Of a stretch of 34,788 bases of DNA, positions 1 to 5,988 are shown in pieces. The DNA comes from a virus. The stretch's first letter is position 1, and each line of letters begins with the position of its first letter. The notes beneath the pieces are model-generated. The model ran no database searches. It was not told the origin of the DNA and worked only from the letters and a program-made list of their open reading frames with translations. Both the position numbers and the translations under genes were made by a program. Location of the stretch: positions 1-34,788 of IMG/VR virus record IMGVR_UViG_3300049596_000303; one strand, 5' to 3'.

Positions 1-515
1 ATGCTTTAGGAATAGTCGCAGGTACTGATAATACAAGGCTTATATCTACTGGAGATTTTGATATAGTAAATGGGTCATTAACAAGTCAGTTTAAGGTTGC
101 AGCGAGCGGTAACGTAGGTATAGGAACGACAAGTCCAGCTTATCAATTACAATTATCTACCGATAGTGCAGCAAAACCAACAAGTGCCTTATGGACTATT
201 GCATCGGATGAAAGAATAAAAGAAAATATAACTCCATATACAAAAGGTTTAACTGATTTACTTAAAATTAATCCTGTAAATTATGATTACAATGGGTTAG
301 GTGGATTTAAAAAAGGAAAAGGTGGCGTTGGAATTATAGCTCAAGAAATAATAAATATTTTGCCAGATAGTGTTAGCTCAATAAAAGCTAAATTAAATGA
401 AGATGATAAAGACGAAATTGATATTTTAAACTTTAATGGACATGAATTAACTTATGTTTTAATAAATGCTATAAAAGAATTAAAGGCAGAAATAGAATTA
501 CTTAAAAACAAATAA
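1..515 (+). CDS. Tail fibre protein, C-terminal part with S74 chaperone domain (5'-truncated)
   Basis: The reading frame is open from base 3 to the TAA at 513-515 and has no start inside the window, so this is the 3' end of a gene. It matches residues 856-1025 of the complete fibre at 29816-32893 without indels. I count 15 base differences over 515 bases, 12 of them synonymous. The SDERIKEN motif marks a peptidase S74 intramolecular chaperone, which in known fibres and endosialidases cuts itself off at the serine after guiding trimer folding. The end is a charged helix likely to form a coiled coil. The domain call is from visible motifs; host receptor binding is inferred from the family. Confidence 0.9.
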   Translation, partial: ALGIVAGTDNTRLISTGDFDIVNGSLTSQFKVAASGNVGIGTTSPAYQLQLSTDSAAKPTSALWTIASDERIKENITPYTKGLTDLLKINPVNYDYNGLGGFKKGKGGVGIIAQEIINILPDSVSSIKAKLNEDDKDEIDILNFNGHELTYVLINAIKELKAEIELLKNK

Positions 516-516
516 A

Positions 517-852
517 ATGAAAACAATACAATCAATCCCTACATGGGTAAAAGGTCAAGCAGTAACGGCTACCATTTTTAATCTACGCCCTATCGGTGGC
601 GAACTATTCCAAAGTGCAACATTTTACTTTGCTTTATTAGATAGCGATTTAGTAGTGACCGCAGATGGCAATTTAACGATGTCAGGCGAAGCGTATAACG
701 AATGGGGTAATGATGATGAGTACGCTTATAATTGGGGAGCTAGTGAGCTTAATTTAGTTATTACAGGGGAATACGTAACTCCAGTGATTGGGACGATAGT
801 TGAGCCAACTGTACAGGATAACTTGACAGTTGAAACTGATACAGAAATTTAA
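517..852 (+). CDS. Small fibre-adjacent structural or accessory protein (111 aa)
   Basis: The gene begins one base after the fibre stop codon, so it is very likely co-transcribed with the fibre. The protein is acidic, with a conserved core (residues about 1-90) rich in beta-forming residues and an acidic, low-complexity C-terminus. I do not recognise a family. The second copy (32896-33279) is nearly identical in the core but carries 16 extra residues in the acidic tail, so the tail tolerates length change while the core does not. Its position just after a tail fibre is typical of fibre-tip or fibre-assembly proteins, but that role is inferred only from context. Confidence 0.75.
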   Translation: MKTIQSIPTWVKGQAVTATIFNLRPIGGELFQSATFYFALLDSDLVVTADGNLTMSGEAYNEWGNDDEYAYNWGASELNLVITGEYVTPVIGTIVEPTVQDNLTVETDTEI

Positions 853-861
853 TTATATTTG
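830..861 (+). promoter_or_regulatory. Bacteroidota-type promoter before the lysis genes
   Basis: TTG at 830-832 is followed after 21 nt by TATATTTG at 854-861, matching the TTTG / TAnnTTTG promoter form of Bacteroidota. Both boxes and the spacing are the same in the second copy (33257-33288). The predicted start of transcription is just before the ATG at 879. It would drive the 59-aa protein and the lysis cassette. Confidence 0.55.
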
Positions 862-878
862 TCTAAATAAATAACACT

Positions 879-1058
879 ATGAAAACCAAAGAAGTAGAAC
901 AAAAAGAACCACAAAAGTTAAAAGTTGAATTGACAGTCCAGGAATGGGAAGCCGTTTTAACGGTTATTGAGAACAGTACATCTGCTCACATTCAGGTAAA
1001 ATCAGTTGCAGCGGAATTAGTTAAACAATTACAACCTCAGGTAAAAGATGACAAATAA
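879..1058 (+). CDS. Small conserved protein (59 aa), unknown function
   Basis: This is a 59-residue, lysine- and glutamate-rich, probably helical protein with the conserved segment LTVQEWEAVLxVIENSTSAH. It shows no membrane segment and no recognised domain. The ATG at 879 is supported because the second copy has the same start at 33304 with the sequence conserved from there on. It overlaps the next gene: the ATG at 1048 lies 11 bases before its stop. Proteins of this pattern, with a central hydrophobic helix and basic ends, are common near Bacteroidota phage lysis genes, but I cannot assign a job. Confidence 0.75.
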   Translation: MKTKEVEQKEPQKLKVELTVQEWEAVLTVIENSTSAHIQVKSVAAELVKQLQPQVKDDK

Positions 1059-1218
1059 TAATGCTGATTTAGCAACTATTCTAAGTGTGTTTGGTGCGGT
1101 GGTGTCGATGGCTGATGTTCAGCCTGTAATAACAATGATAGCATCTTTAGTGGCAATTGTTAGTGGAATATTTGCGATTAGATATTATTTATTTGCAACT
1201 GAAAAGTTGAAAAAATGA
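1048..1218 (+). CDS. Holin-like small membrane protein (56 aa)
   Basis: The protein has a weakly hydrophobic stretch at about residues 9-21, a strong membrane segment at about residues 27-49, and a basic tail ending TEKLKK. Small size, one or two membrane segments, a charged C-terminus, and a place directly before a spanin-like protein and an endolysin all fit a holin or holin partner that permeabilises the inner membrane. The gene overlaps the upstream gene by 11 nt and the downstream gene by 4 nt (ATGA), so translation is probably coupled. The second copy at 33473-33643 keeps the length exactly. Family assignment is by features, not by a recognised signature. Confidence 0.65.
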   Translation: MTNNNADLATILSVFGAVVSMADVQPVITMIASLVAIVSGIFAIRYYLFATEKLKK

Positions 1219-1745
1219 TTAAAGACGGATTAATAGTATGTTTAATATTATTGTCCGTTTTTTTATTTTCGGTCAGGAAGCGGTCAAACACAATTATAAC
1301 CACAAAAATTGATACTGTTATTAATACTCAGACTTTTGTTAAGTATAGTAAAGGTCAAAAGATAAAAGTAATGATTTTAGATACTGTTTATCAGACTAAA
1401 AATGATACTGCCTACATTGTAAAGGATTATAACCAAGTGAAAGAATATACAGATACGATTAAGCAGATGAAAAATGTATATATTATTAAGGACACAATTA
1501 GCGGAAATCGAATACAGGGCAGGTCATTTAAGGCACAAATTCAAGAAAAAATTATAACAGTTACAAACAACATAGAGATAAAGCCAAAAGCTGCGCTATA
1601 TTTAGGCATTAGAAGCGATTTGAGCCAAGATATAGTAAAAGTTAACCATAACGTTACATTAACGTTTAAAACCCGTAAGAAAGGCTTATTTAGCGTTGGT
1701 TATGGAATGAGTGGTTATTCATTAGGTTATTCATTAAAATTATGA
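1215..1745 (+). CDS. Spanin-like protein: N-terminal anchor, periplasmic stalk, beta-rich C-terminus (176 aa)
   Basis: Residues about 4-20 form a single hydrophobic membrane segment followed by RKR, which places the rest in the periplasm. The middle (about 25-120) is polar with repeated D-T-x-I / D-T-A-Y-I segments. The last 50 residues alternate hydrophobic and polar positions and end in GYSLGYSLKL, resembling the closing strands of an outer membrane beta barrel. Between holin-like genes and an endolysin, a protein that spans from the inner to the outer membrane would fit a spanin, which disrupts the outer membrane at lysis. The second copy (33640-34164) is only roughly 70% identical, with both ends best conserved. 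Function is inferred. Confidence 0.55.
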   Translation: MIKDGLIVCLILLSVFLFSVRKRSNTIITTKIDTVINTQTFVKYSKGQKIKVMILDTVYQTKNDTAYIVKDYNQVKEYTDTIKQMKNVYIIKDTISGNRIQGRSFKAQIQEKIITVTNNIEIKPKAALYLGIRSDLSQDIVKVNHNVTLTFKTRKKGLFSVGYGMSGYSLGYSLKL

Positions 1746-1930
1746 GGCAATTTTTTACTGAGGATAATGATAGGTTATCAATGAAGCGATTATGTGGGTT
1801 TATTTGCGTACTGGCTTTAGCGATTAAATTAATACATTCGCCAAACGAAACCATTATAATATCGGTTGCTACTTTAGCAGGAGCCGCATTAGGGTTTACA
1901 TCCATTGAGAAAGTATTCAAGAAAAAATGA
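1742..1930 (+). CDS. Small membrane protein of the lysis cassette, putative holin (62 aa)
   Basis: After a polar N-terminus (residues 1-15) there are two hydrophobic segments, about 17-32 and 37-54, split by a short HSPNE turn. A basic tail, EKVFKKK, follows. A two-segment hairpin with a lysine-rich end is the usual form of class II holins. The gene overlaps the spanin-like gene by 4 nt and the endolysin by 4 nt, so it sits in the coupled lysis operon. The second copy at 34161-34349 has the same length with only conservative changes. Two membrane proteins in the cassette could be a holin/antiholin pair; which one is which cannot be read from sequence. Confidence 0.65.
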   Translation: MRQFFTEDNDRLSMKRLCGFICVLALAIKLIHSPNETIIISVATLAGAALGFTSIEKVFKKK

Positions 1931-2385
1931 AACTATCAGAAAATTTAGATTTGTCAGAAGTTACTCGAAGCGAATCAGCCAAAAGGCATGGGATAAATAA
2001 CCAGCCAACTCCGGAACATATTGAGAATTTTAAGCTACTAGCCGAAAAGATATTTCAGCCTATTAGGGAGCATTTTAAAGTGCCTATTCGGATCAGCTCA
2101 GGATATCGCAGTAAGGAGTTAAATGCTAAAATTGGTGGTTCTGCATCTAGTCAGCATTGCAAGGGCCAGGCTATTGACATAGATCAAGATGGAACCTCAA
2201 TTACAAATAGGCAGGTGTTTGATTTTATAAAAGATAATTTACCTTTTGATCAGTTAATATATGAATTTGGCGATGATGATAATCCTAATTGGGTGCATGT
2301 TAGTTATAATAGACATGGATCAAGAGGACAGGTTTTAAAAGCTTATAAACTAAACGGACAAACTAAATACTTTCCTTACATCTAA
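1927..2385 (+). CDS. Endolysin, M15-family peptidase (152 aa)
   Basis: This is a single-domain zinc peptidase of the D-Ala-D-Ala carboxypeptidase / L-Ala-D-Glu peptidase group (M15), which cuts peptide cross-links of peptidoglycan. The motif SSQHCKGQAIDID supplies H77 and D84, and NWVHVSY supplies H124; these are the family zinc ligands. SSGYRSxELN at about 57-66 is the conserved substrate-side loop. There is no signal peptide, so release through a holin is expected, as the neighbours suggest. It overlaps the upstream membrane protein by 4 nt. The length of 152 aa is normal for a catalytic domain without a separate wall-binding domain. Confidence 0.9.
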   Translation: MKLSENLDLSEVTRSESAKRHGINNQPTPEHIENFKLLAEKIFQPIREHFKVPIRISSGYRSKELNAKIGGSASSQHCKGQAIDIDQDGTSITNRQVFDFIKDNLPFDQLIYEFGDDDNPNWVHVSYNRHGSRGQVLKAYKLNGQTKYFPYI

Positions 2386-2388
2386 ATT

Positions 2389-3375
2389 ATGAGCATAGGT
2401 CAACAAATTATCAGGGATTTAATTACTAAATTTCCTAAACATGCTGCGCTAACATTGGCAAAAAAAGCATTTAAAGAAAATCCGTTGGTTTTTAATTCGG
2501 TTGAAACTGCTAGATCAATGGTTAGGGCCGTTAAAGGTCAAAAAGGGTTTAATTATAAGGATAAAAGCCTTTATACTGAAAAAACGTATGATACAAATCC
2601 CTATAAATTACCTGATTCAGAAGAGAAAATCAGAGAGCCTTACATTTTACCATTGGCCGATAATAACATACTGCTGATTTCTGATTTGCATATTCCATAT
2701 CATTCGATTGATGCTATTACTGCGGCTCTAAATTATGGCAAAGAGCAAAAAGTAAATACAATTATAATGCTTGGGGATGTTATGGATTTTTATGGCGTAT
2801 CTAGATTTGAAAAAGACCCTCGTAAGCGTTCAATCAAACATGAGTTTGATACAACTAAAGCGTTTTTAGTTATTTTAAGGCAAACATTTCCAGATGCTCG
2901 CATATATTGGGCTTTTGGTAATCATGACGTAAGATTTGAGCATTTTTTAATGGCTAAAGCTCCAGAAATATTTGACGACCCTTATTTTAGGTTAGAAGAA
3001 AGACTACGATTAAATGAGGAAAGAATACATACGATAAATGATAAAACAATTATAAAAGCTGGTAAGTTGAGTTTACATCATGGCCATTTATTTTTTAGAG
3101 GATTCGGCGCGCCTGTTAATCCAGCAAGGGGGTTATTTCTTAAAACAAAGGAAAGTGCAATTGTAGGCCATTCGCATCGTGTTTCAGAACATTCCGAGAT
3201 TTCGCTTGGCGGAGATTTAATTACATGTTGGAGTATGGGTTGCTTATCAGAATTGCAACCTGAATATAATCCAGTATCAAATAACTATTCACATGGGTTT
3301 GCGCATATTAAAACTAGCCAAAACGGAAATTATAGTGTAAGAAATTTTAGAATATTAAAAGGTAAAATATTGTAA
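2389..3375 (+). CDS. Metallophosphoesterase, calcineurin-like (328 aa)
   Basis: The catalytic core shows the standard ordered motifs: D99-L-H101, GD130-V-M-D, G-N178-H179-D, H231-G-H233 and G-H261-S-H263-R. Together these bind a two-metal centre that hydrolyses phosphomono- or diesters. Residues 1-85 are a separate helical part with a possible DNA-binding look (VETARSMVRAVKG), often seen fused to phage phosphoesterases of this type. It starts 3 nt after the endolysin. The substrate is unknown; nucleic-acid processing, cyclic-nucleotide cleavage and protein phosphatase activity are all possible. The enzyme class is well supported, the biological role is not. Confidence 0.85.
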   Translation: MSIGQQIIRDLITKFPKHAALTLAKKAFKENPLVFNSVETARSMVRAVKGQKGFNYKDKSLYTEKTYDTNPYKLPDSEEKIREPYILPLADNNILLISDLHIPYHSIDAITAALNYGKEQKVNTIIMLGDVMDFYGVSRFEKDPRKRSIKHEFDTTKAFLVILRQTFPDARIYWAFGNHDVRFEHFLMAKAPEIFDDPYFRLEERLRLNEERIHTINDKTIIKAGKLSLHHGHLFFRGFGAPVNPARGLFLKTKESAIVGHSHRVSEHSEISLGGDLITCWSMGCLSELQPEYNPVSNNYSHGFAHIKTSQNGNYSVRNFRILKGKIL

Positions 3376-3393
3376 TTTTTATTATATTTATGT

Positions 3394-4116
3394 ATGTCAT
3401 ACATTTATAGACACATACGTTTAGATAAAAACGAACCTTTTTATATAGGTATAGGCTCAATTGGTTCAGGCAAGAATTACAAAAGAGCTAAACAAAAAAA
3501 TGGGAGAAATAATTTATGGTGTAAAATAGTTAATAAAACAGAATATAGAATAGAAATATTATTTGATGATTTAGAATTATCGTTAGCAAAAGAAAAAGAA
3601 AAGGAATTTATTTTACTTTATGGCAGGATTGATAATAATACAGGTACATTAGCTAATTTATCAGCTGGCGGTGATGGAATGTTTGGCGTAACATACAGTG
3701 TAAGAAAAAAAATATCAGAAAAAACAAAAGGAATAAACAATCCATTTTATGGTAAAAAACATGATTCTGATTCTATACTAAAAATAAAAGCTGGAATAAA
3801 AGCCTCTAATTATATAAGACCTCCCCATAGCGATGAAACTAAAAGAAAAATTAGTGATTTAGCTAAAATAAGACCAAGAAATAAAAATATAATTCAACCA
3901 AATGCTGCATTAAATAGGTCTGGCGTAAAACATAATTCATATAAAGGGCCTATTATGTGTATAAATAAAAAAGATGAAATTCTGTATATTTTTACAACAA
4001 TAAAAGAAGCTTCATTATTTTTTGGTACATCTAATACAAATTTTATACGAAGGGTAATTGTAGGAGAAAGAAAAACTTATAAAGGGTTTTATTTTAAATA
4101 TAAAATTATTGATTAA
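3394..4116 (+). CDS. GIY-YIG homing endonuclease with NUMOD repeats (240 aa)
   Basis: The N-terminus has YIYRH followed by FYIGIG at residues 15-20, the two halves of the GIY-YIG nuclease core, with a basic segment after it. Residues about 100-155 carry two NUMOD3-like DNA-binding repeats (KKISEKTKGINNPFYGKKH, and a second one with SDETKRKISDLA). The C-terminus from about residue 190 looks like a NUMOD1-type helix-turn-helix (TTIKEASLFFGTS). The arrangement is that of free-standing SegA-like mobile endonucleases, which cut and spread into intron-less or gene-less alleles. Base use is more A-rich than in its neighbours, consistent with recent arrival. No intron is visible around it. Confidence 0.85.
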   Translation: MSYIYRHIRLDKNEPFYIGIGSIGSGKNYKRAKQKNGRNNLWCKIVNKTEYRIEILFDDLELSLAKEKEKEFILLYGRIDNNTGTLANLSAGGDGMFGVTYSVRKKISEKTKGINNPFYGKKHDSDSILKIKAGIKASNYIRPPHSDETKRKISDLAKIRPRNKNIIQPNAALNRSGVKHNSYKGPIMCINKKDEILYIFTTIKEASLFFGTSNTNFIRRVIVGERKTYKGFYFKYKIID

Positions 4117-4248
4117 TACTCTGTTAAAAACTTTAGGATATATAATGGTAAGCTTTTGTAATTGGGTGTAATTATTTTACATTTTTTGTTTTATAATGGA
4201 CATTAATTCGGTTTTTGTAAGTCTTTAGACTGACTTTGGCACAGTAAT

Positions 4249-4280
4249 AAGCATTTTTCATAAGTTAAAAGCATTTTTCA
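4249..4280 (+). repeat. Pair of 12-bp direct repeats upstream of the early promoter
   Basis: AAGCATTTTTCA occurs at 4249-4260 and again at 4269-4280. The centres are 20 bp apart, about two helical turns, and each copy is followed by a GTTA. The second copy ends 8 bp before the TTTG box of the promoter at 4289-4320. This placement suits an activator or repressor site. The protein that would bind is unknown. Confidence 0.6.
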
Positions 4281-4288
4281 GGTTAGAT

Positions 4289-4320
4289 TTTGAATTATAA
4301 AAATAATTTATTTATATTTG
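4289..4320 (+). promoter_or_regulatory. Strong Bacteroidota-type promoter of the early small-gene region
   Basis: TTTG at 4289-4292, a spacer of 20 nt and TATATTTG at 4313-4320 match the Bacteroidota promoter consensus exactly. Transcription should begin near 4326. This is very close to the ATG at 4325, so either the first gene is leaderless or its true start is a later ATG. The 208-nt gap before it (4117-4324) holds otherwise only the direct repeats and a small AGTC/GACT hairpin. Confidence 0.7.
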
Positions 4321-4324
4321 CATC

Positions 4325-4489
4325 ATGTACAGAGAAGTTTTAGAAAATTTAAAGGTTAATCAGGTTATGAATGTTTTCGCTAATGTTCAGGTTTGGCGTA
4401 ACAATGCCAGCCGGTTAAGTAAGGACAAAGGCAAGGTATTTCATATCAAAAATATGAAGGATCATACGATGATAATCCGATTGGTTTAA
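4325..4489 (+). CDS. Small basic protein (54 aa), unknown
   Basis: An open frame of 54 codons begins at the first ATG after the early promoter. The product has a basic second half (WRNNASRLSKDKGKVFHIKN) and ends in a short hydrophobic strand. No family is recognised. If the promoter start is near 4326 the first ATG may be skipped and an internal ATG at codon 15 used, giving about 40 residues. Very short basic early proteins of phages often bind nucleic acid or host enzymes, but nothing here proves that. Confidence 0.45.
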   Translation: MYREVLENLKVNQVMNVFANVQVWRNNASRLSKDKGKVFHIKNMKDHTMIIRLV

Positions 4490-4511
4490 AATATATTTTT
4501 TATTTTATTAG

Positions 4512-4525
4512 GTTATTTAAATAAC
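4512..4525 (+). repeat. 14-bp perfect palindrome
   Basis: GTTATTTAAATAAC is a perfect inverted repeat in the 90-nt gap between two small genes. It is AT-rich, so chance is not excluded. Its position after the first early gene would suit a dimeric regulator. Confidence 0.35.
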
Positions 4526-4579
4526 TTTTCAGATATTTGATTCAGCAATTCAATACAGGGTTGCATAAACTATAAAAAC

Positions 4580-4735
4580 ATGAAAATTTACACAATTGCA
4601 TTTATGGATAATGATTACAATGATCTAGTCATTAAGAACAAAGAATTTAATAATTTAAAGGAGGCAAAAGCGTTTGCAAAAGAGATTTTAGCCAACCTTT
4701 GTGATAATGATATTACAACTTTTAGAATTTACTAA
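4580..4735 (+). CDS. Small protein (51 aa), unknown
   Basis: This is a 51-codon open frame with a clear ATG after an A-rich leader (AAAAAC), the pattern seen before many genes in this genome. The protein reads as two beta strands (KIYTIAFM, DLVIKNKEF) followed by a helix (NLKEAKAFAKEILANL) and a last strand. That is a compact beta-beta-alpha-beta fold common among small phage accessory proteins. It lies 1 nt before the next small gene. No domain is recognised. Confidence 0.5.
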   Translation: MKIYTIAFMDNDYNDLVIKNKEFNNLKEAKAFAKEILANLCDNDITTFRIY

Positions 4736-4736
4736 C

Positions 4737-4823
4737 ATGGAAATTATAATCTTTTTTATTGGAATGTGTTCTATTATTATAGCAATGGCAGCTTTGTGTG
4801 ATTATATAGCTAAAAAGTATTAA
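4737..4823 (+). CDS. Very small single-pass membrane protein (28 aa)
   Basis: The frame encodes 28 residues. About residues 3-20 are strongly hydrophobic (IIIFFIGMCSIIIAMAAL) and the end is charged (DYIAKKY). It starts one base after the upstream stop and ends one base before the next ATG, so it fits tightly in the run. Such peptides can alter membrane proteins or block superinfection, but this is only a possibility. Coding status is supported by packing, not by homology. Confidence 0.45.
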   Translation: MEIIIFFIGMCSIIIAMAALCDYIAKKY

Positions 4824-4824
4824 G

Positions 4825-5067
4825 ATGGATAGTATGATAACAAGCGCGCCAATTGGATATACAATGGCTACGCATTACGAAAATGAACCATATAGTTTAA
4901 CTAAAATTGTTGAGTGTGAAACCTGCGAAGGATCCGGCAGAGAGTTTTATTCACTATGTTGCGGAGAAATTATAATTGATAAGAAATGCTCACATTGTGG
5001 AGATCATTGCGTAATGGTTATTCACAGATGTGATAATTGTAAAGGAGAAGGAGAAATTGAATTATGA
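4825..5067 (+). CDS. Zinc-finger protein with DnaJ-like CxxCxGxG repeats (80 aa)
   Basis: Residues about 31-77 contain CETCEGSGR, LCCGE, CSHCGDHC and CDNCKGEGE. These cysteine pairs would bind two zinc ions, and the CxxCxGxG form is that of the DnaJ zinc-finger domain. There is no J domain, so it is not a full co-chaperone. Stand-alone fingers of this type in phages may be small zinc-binding adaptors. The gene overlaps the next one by 4 nt. The zinc-binding call is strong; the partner is unknown. Confidence 0.7.
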   Translation: MDSMITSAPIGYTMATHYENEPYSLTKIVECETCEGSGREFYSLCCGEIIIDKKCSHCGDHCVMVIHRCDNCKGEGEIEL

Positions 5068-5282
5068 GTTTATTAGAAAGATTGAAACCAGAGTATTTAG
5101 TGATGCTCAAAAATGAGGAGGTTAGATTTCCATTCTCAGCTAAACACTTACAAAACAAGTTAGCTAAAACGAATCACTGGGTTGATTTAGAGTACGGAAC
5201 AGTCATAAATTTGTTTGTTTGTTTCGGGTTAAATGATTATTGCCCAGCAAGTTTGGATAAAATATTTGATCATCATGATTAG
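5064..5282 (+). CDS. Small protein (72 aa), unknown
   Basis: The gene overlaps the zinc-finger gene by 4 nt and the next gene by 8 nt, which supports its reading frame. The product begins with a helix (SLLERLKPEYLVMLKNEE), then a segment resembling a short helix-turn-helix (SAKHLQNKLAKTNHWVDLEYGTV), and ends acidic with DHHD. No membrane segment and no known domain are visible. A role in regulation or in countering the host is possible given its place among the early genes, but this is not shown. Confidence 0.6.
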   Translation: MSLLERLKPEYLVMLKNEEVRFPFSAKHLQNKLAKTNHWVDLEYGTVINLFVCFGLNDYCPASLDKIFDHHD

Positions 5283-5418
5283 TATAAGCAGGACTGTTTA
5301 TCCAGATGGTAGGGTAAGCGAGTATAAAAATGGCGTAAAGTTTAAATTAAATCAGGCGCCTGATACCATAAAATATAATAATTGGATTAACTTTATTTAT
5401 AATTATGCCATACGTTGA
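5275..5418 (+). CDS. Small protein (47 aa), unknown
   Basis: I start the gene at the ATG at 5275, which overlaps the upstream stop by 8 nt, the usual spacing here. An in-frame ATG at 5233 would give a longer overlap and a poor N-terminus. The product contains TVYPDGRVSEYKNGVKFKL, a beta-hairpin-like segment, and a hydrophobic, aromatic end. The last 14 nt overlap the next gene. Unknown family. Confidence 0.5.
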   Translation: MISISRTVYPDGRVSEYKNGVKFKLNQAPDTIKYNNWINFIYNYAIR

Positions 5419-5605
5419 GGATAAGATTGATGATTTTAACATTATGCCAATGGGCAGAAAATATTACCAGGTTTTTTATACATCGCCGACAAGCGGGAAA
5501 GTCTGGTCCAATTATACGGATCATCACGATTTAATTGAAAATATAAAAGAGGGGAAAGCCTTGATTAGCAATTTAAGAAAATTAAAATTTATTTGTAAAC
5601 TATGA
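5405..5605 (+). CDS. Small protein (66 aa), unknown
   Basis: Overlaps both neighbours (14 nt upstream, 4 nt downstream), consistent with a coupled run of early genes. The sequence has an acidic start, a central strand-rich segment (KYYQVFYTSPTSGKVWSNYTD) and a basic helical end (KALISNLRKLKF). No membrane segment and no recognised domain. Confidence 0.55.
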   Translation: MPYVEDKIDDFNIMPMGRKYYQVFYTSPTSGKVWSNYTDHHDLIENIKEGKALISNLRKLKFICKL

Positions 5606-5874
5606 AAGCTATATTACAACTATTTAAGGATTATGGCATGGACTGTGATCTGGATGTTAATAATCATTTGATGTTTTATAATTCAGAGGATGACATTGTA
5701 TGTGTTGAGCATGCAGGGGAGTTGCTGATTGAGGAGTATTTGGATGGAACTGTTACAGGAGCCAAAGATAATGTTCAGGCATTAAATGGCAGAGATACTG
5801 TTACTATTTTATTTGATGGGGATTATTCATTGGCTTTAGAAACAATCATTGATTTTGAAAGAGCAACAGACTAA
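5602..5874 (+). CDS. Small acidic protein (90 aa), unknown
   Basis: The protein is strongly acidic, with a helical start (KAILQLFKDYGMDCDLDVNN) and strand-rich remainder (DTVTILFDGDYSLALETIIDF). It overlaps the gene before it by 4 nt and is the last of the tightly packed early run. Small acidic phage proteins are often DNA mimics or inhibitors of host enzymes; that is a guess from charge and position only. Confidence 0.55.
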   Translation: MKAILQLFKDYGMDCDLDVNNHLMFYNSEDDIVCVEHAGELLIEEYLDGTVTGAKDNVQALNGRDTVTILFDGDYSLALETIIDFERATD

Positions 5875-5890
5875 TTTGGTTATCTTTACG

Positions 5891-5947
5891 ATGCTACTCT
5901 GGGCGTTAATTTTATTAATAATTACTCTCATTTGGCATTTTAATTAG
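5891..5947 (+). CDS. Possible 18-aa membrane peptide
   Basis: An ATG-started frame of 18 codons reads almost entirely hydrophobic (LLWALILLIITLIW). A TTG at 5876 would add five more residues. It lies in the 114-nt gap before the recombination module. It is too short to separate from chance with confidence; it is listed because the hydrophobic run is unbroken. Confidence 0.25.
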   Translation: MLLWALILLIITLIWHFN

Positions 5948-5965
5948 ATTATTTTTATAACTTTG
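5931..5965 (+). promoter_or_regulatory. Promoter of the recombination module
   Basis: TAACTTTG at 5958-5965 matches TAnnTTTG. A TTTG lies at 5931-5934, 23 nt upstream, slightly more than the usual spacing. Transcription would start near 5972, leaving a short A-rich leader before the ATG at 5989. Confidence 0.5.
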
Positions 5966-5988
5966 TATTATATTATTAACCAAAAACA

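Larger units (their letters stand above)
1..2369 (+). repeat. Left copy of a diverged end-to-end repeat (fibre end plus lysis cassette)
   Basis: This stretch lines up with 32379-34788 over its whole length: same gene order, same overlaps, and a net 41 nt of indels. Identity is uneven. It is about 97% in the fibre end, lower through the small-protein and spanin-like genes, and nearly complete in the last 200 bases of the endolysin. The pairing implies a genome unit of about 32.4 kb. Exact direct terminal repeats of phages do not carry such differences, so strain mixing in assembly or two adjacent related genomes are the better explanations. Confidence 0.9.

Noticed and set aside
5233-5418. Longer 61-aa version of the small gene at 5275
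   Set aside because: It would overlap the previous gene by 50 nt; the ATG at 5275 gives the normal short overlap.
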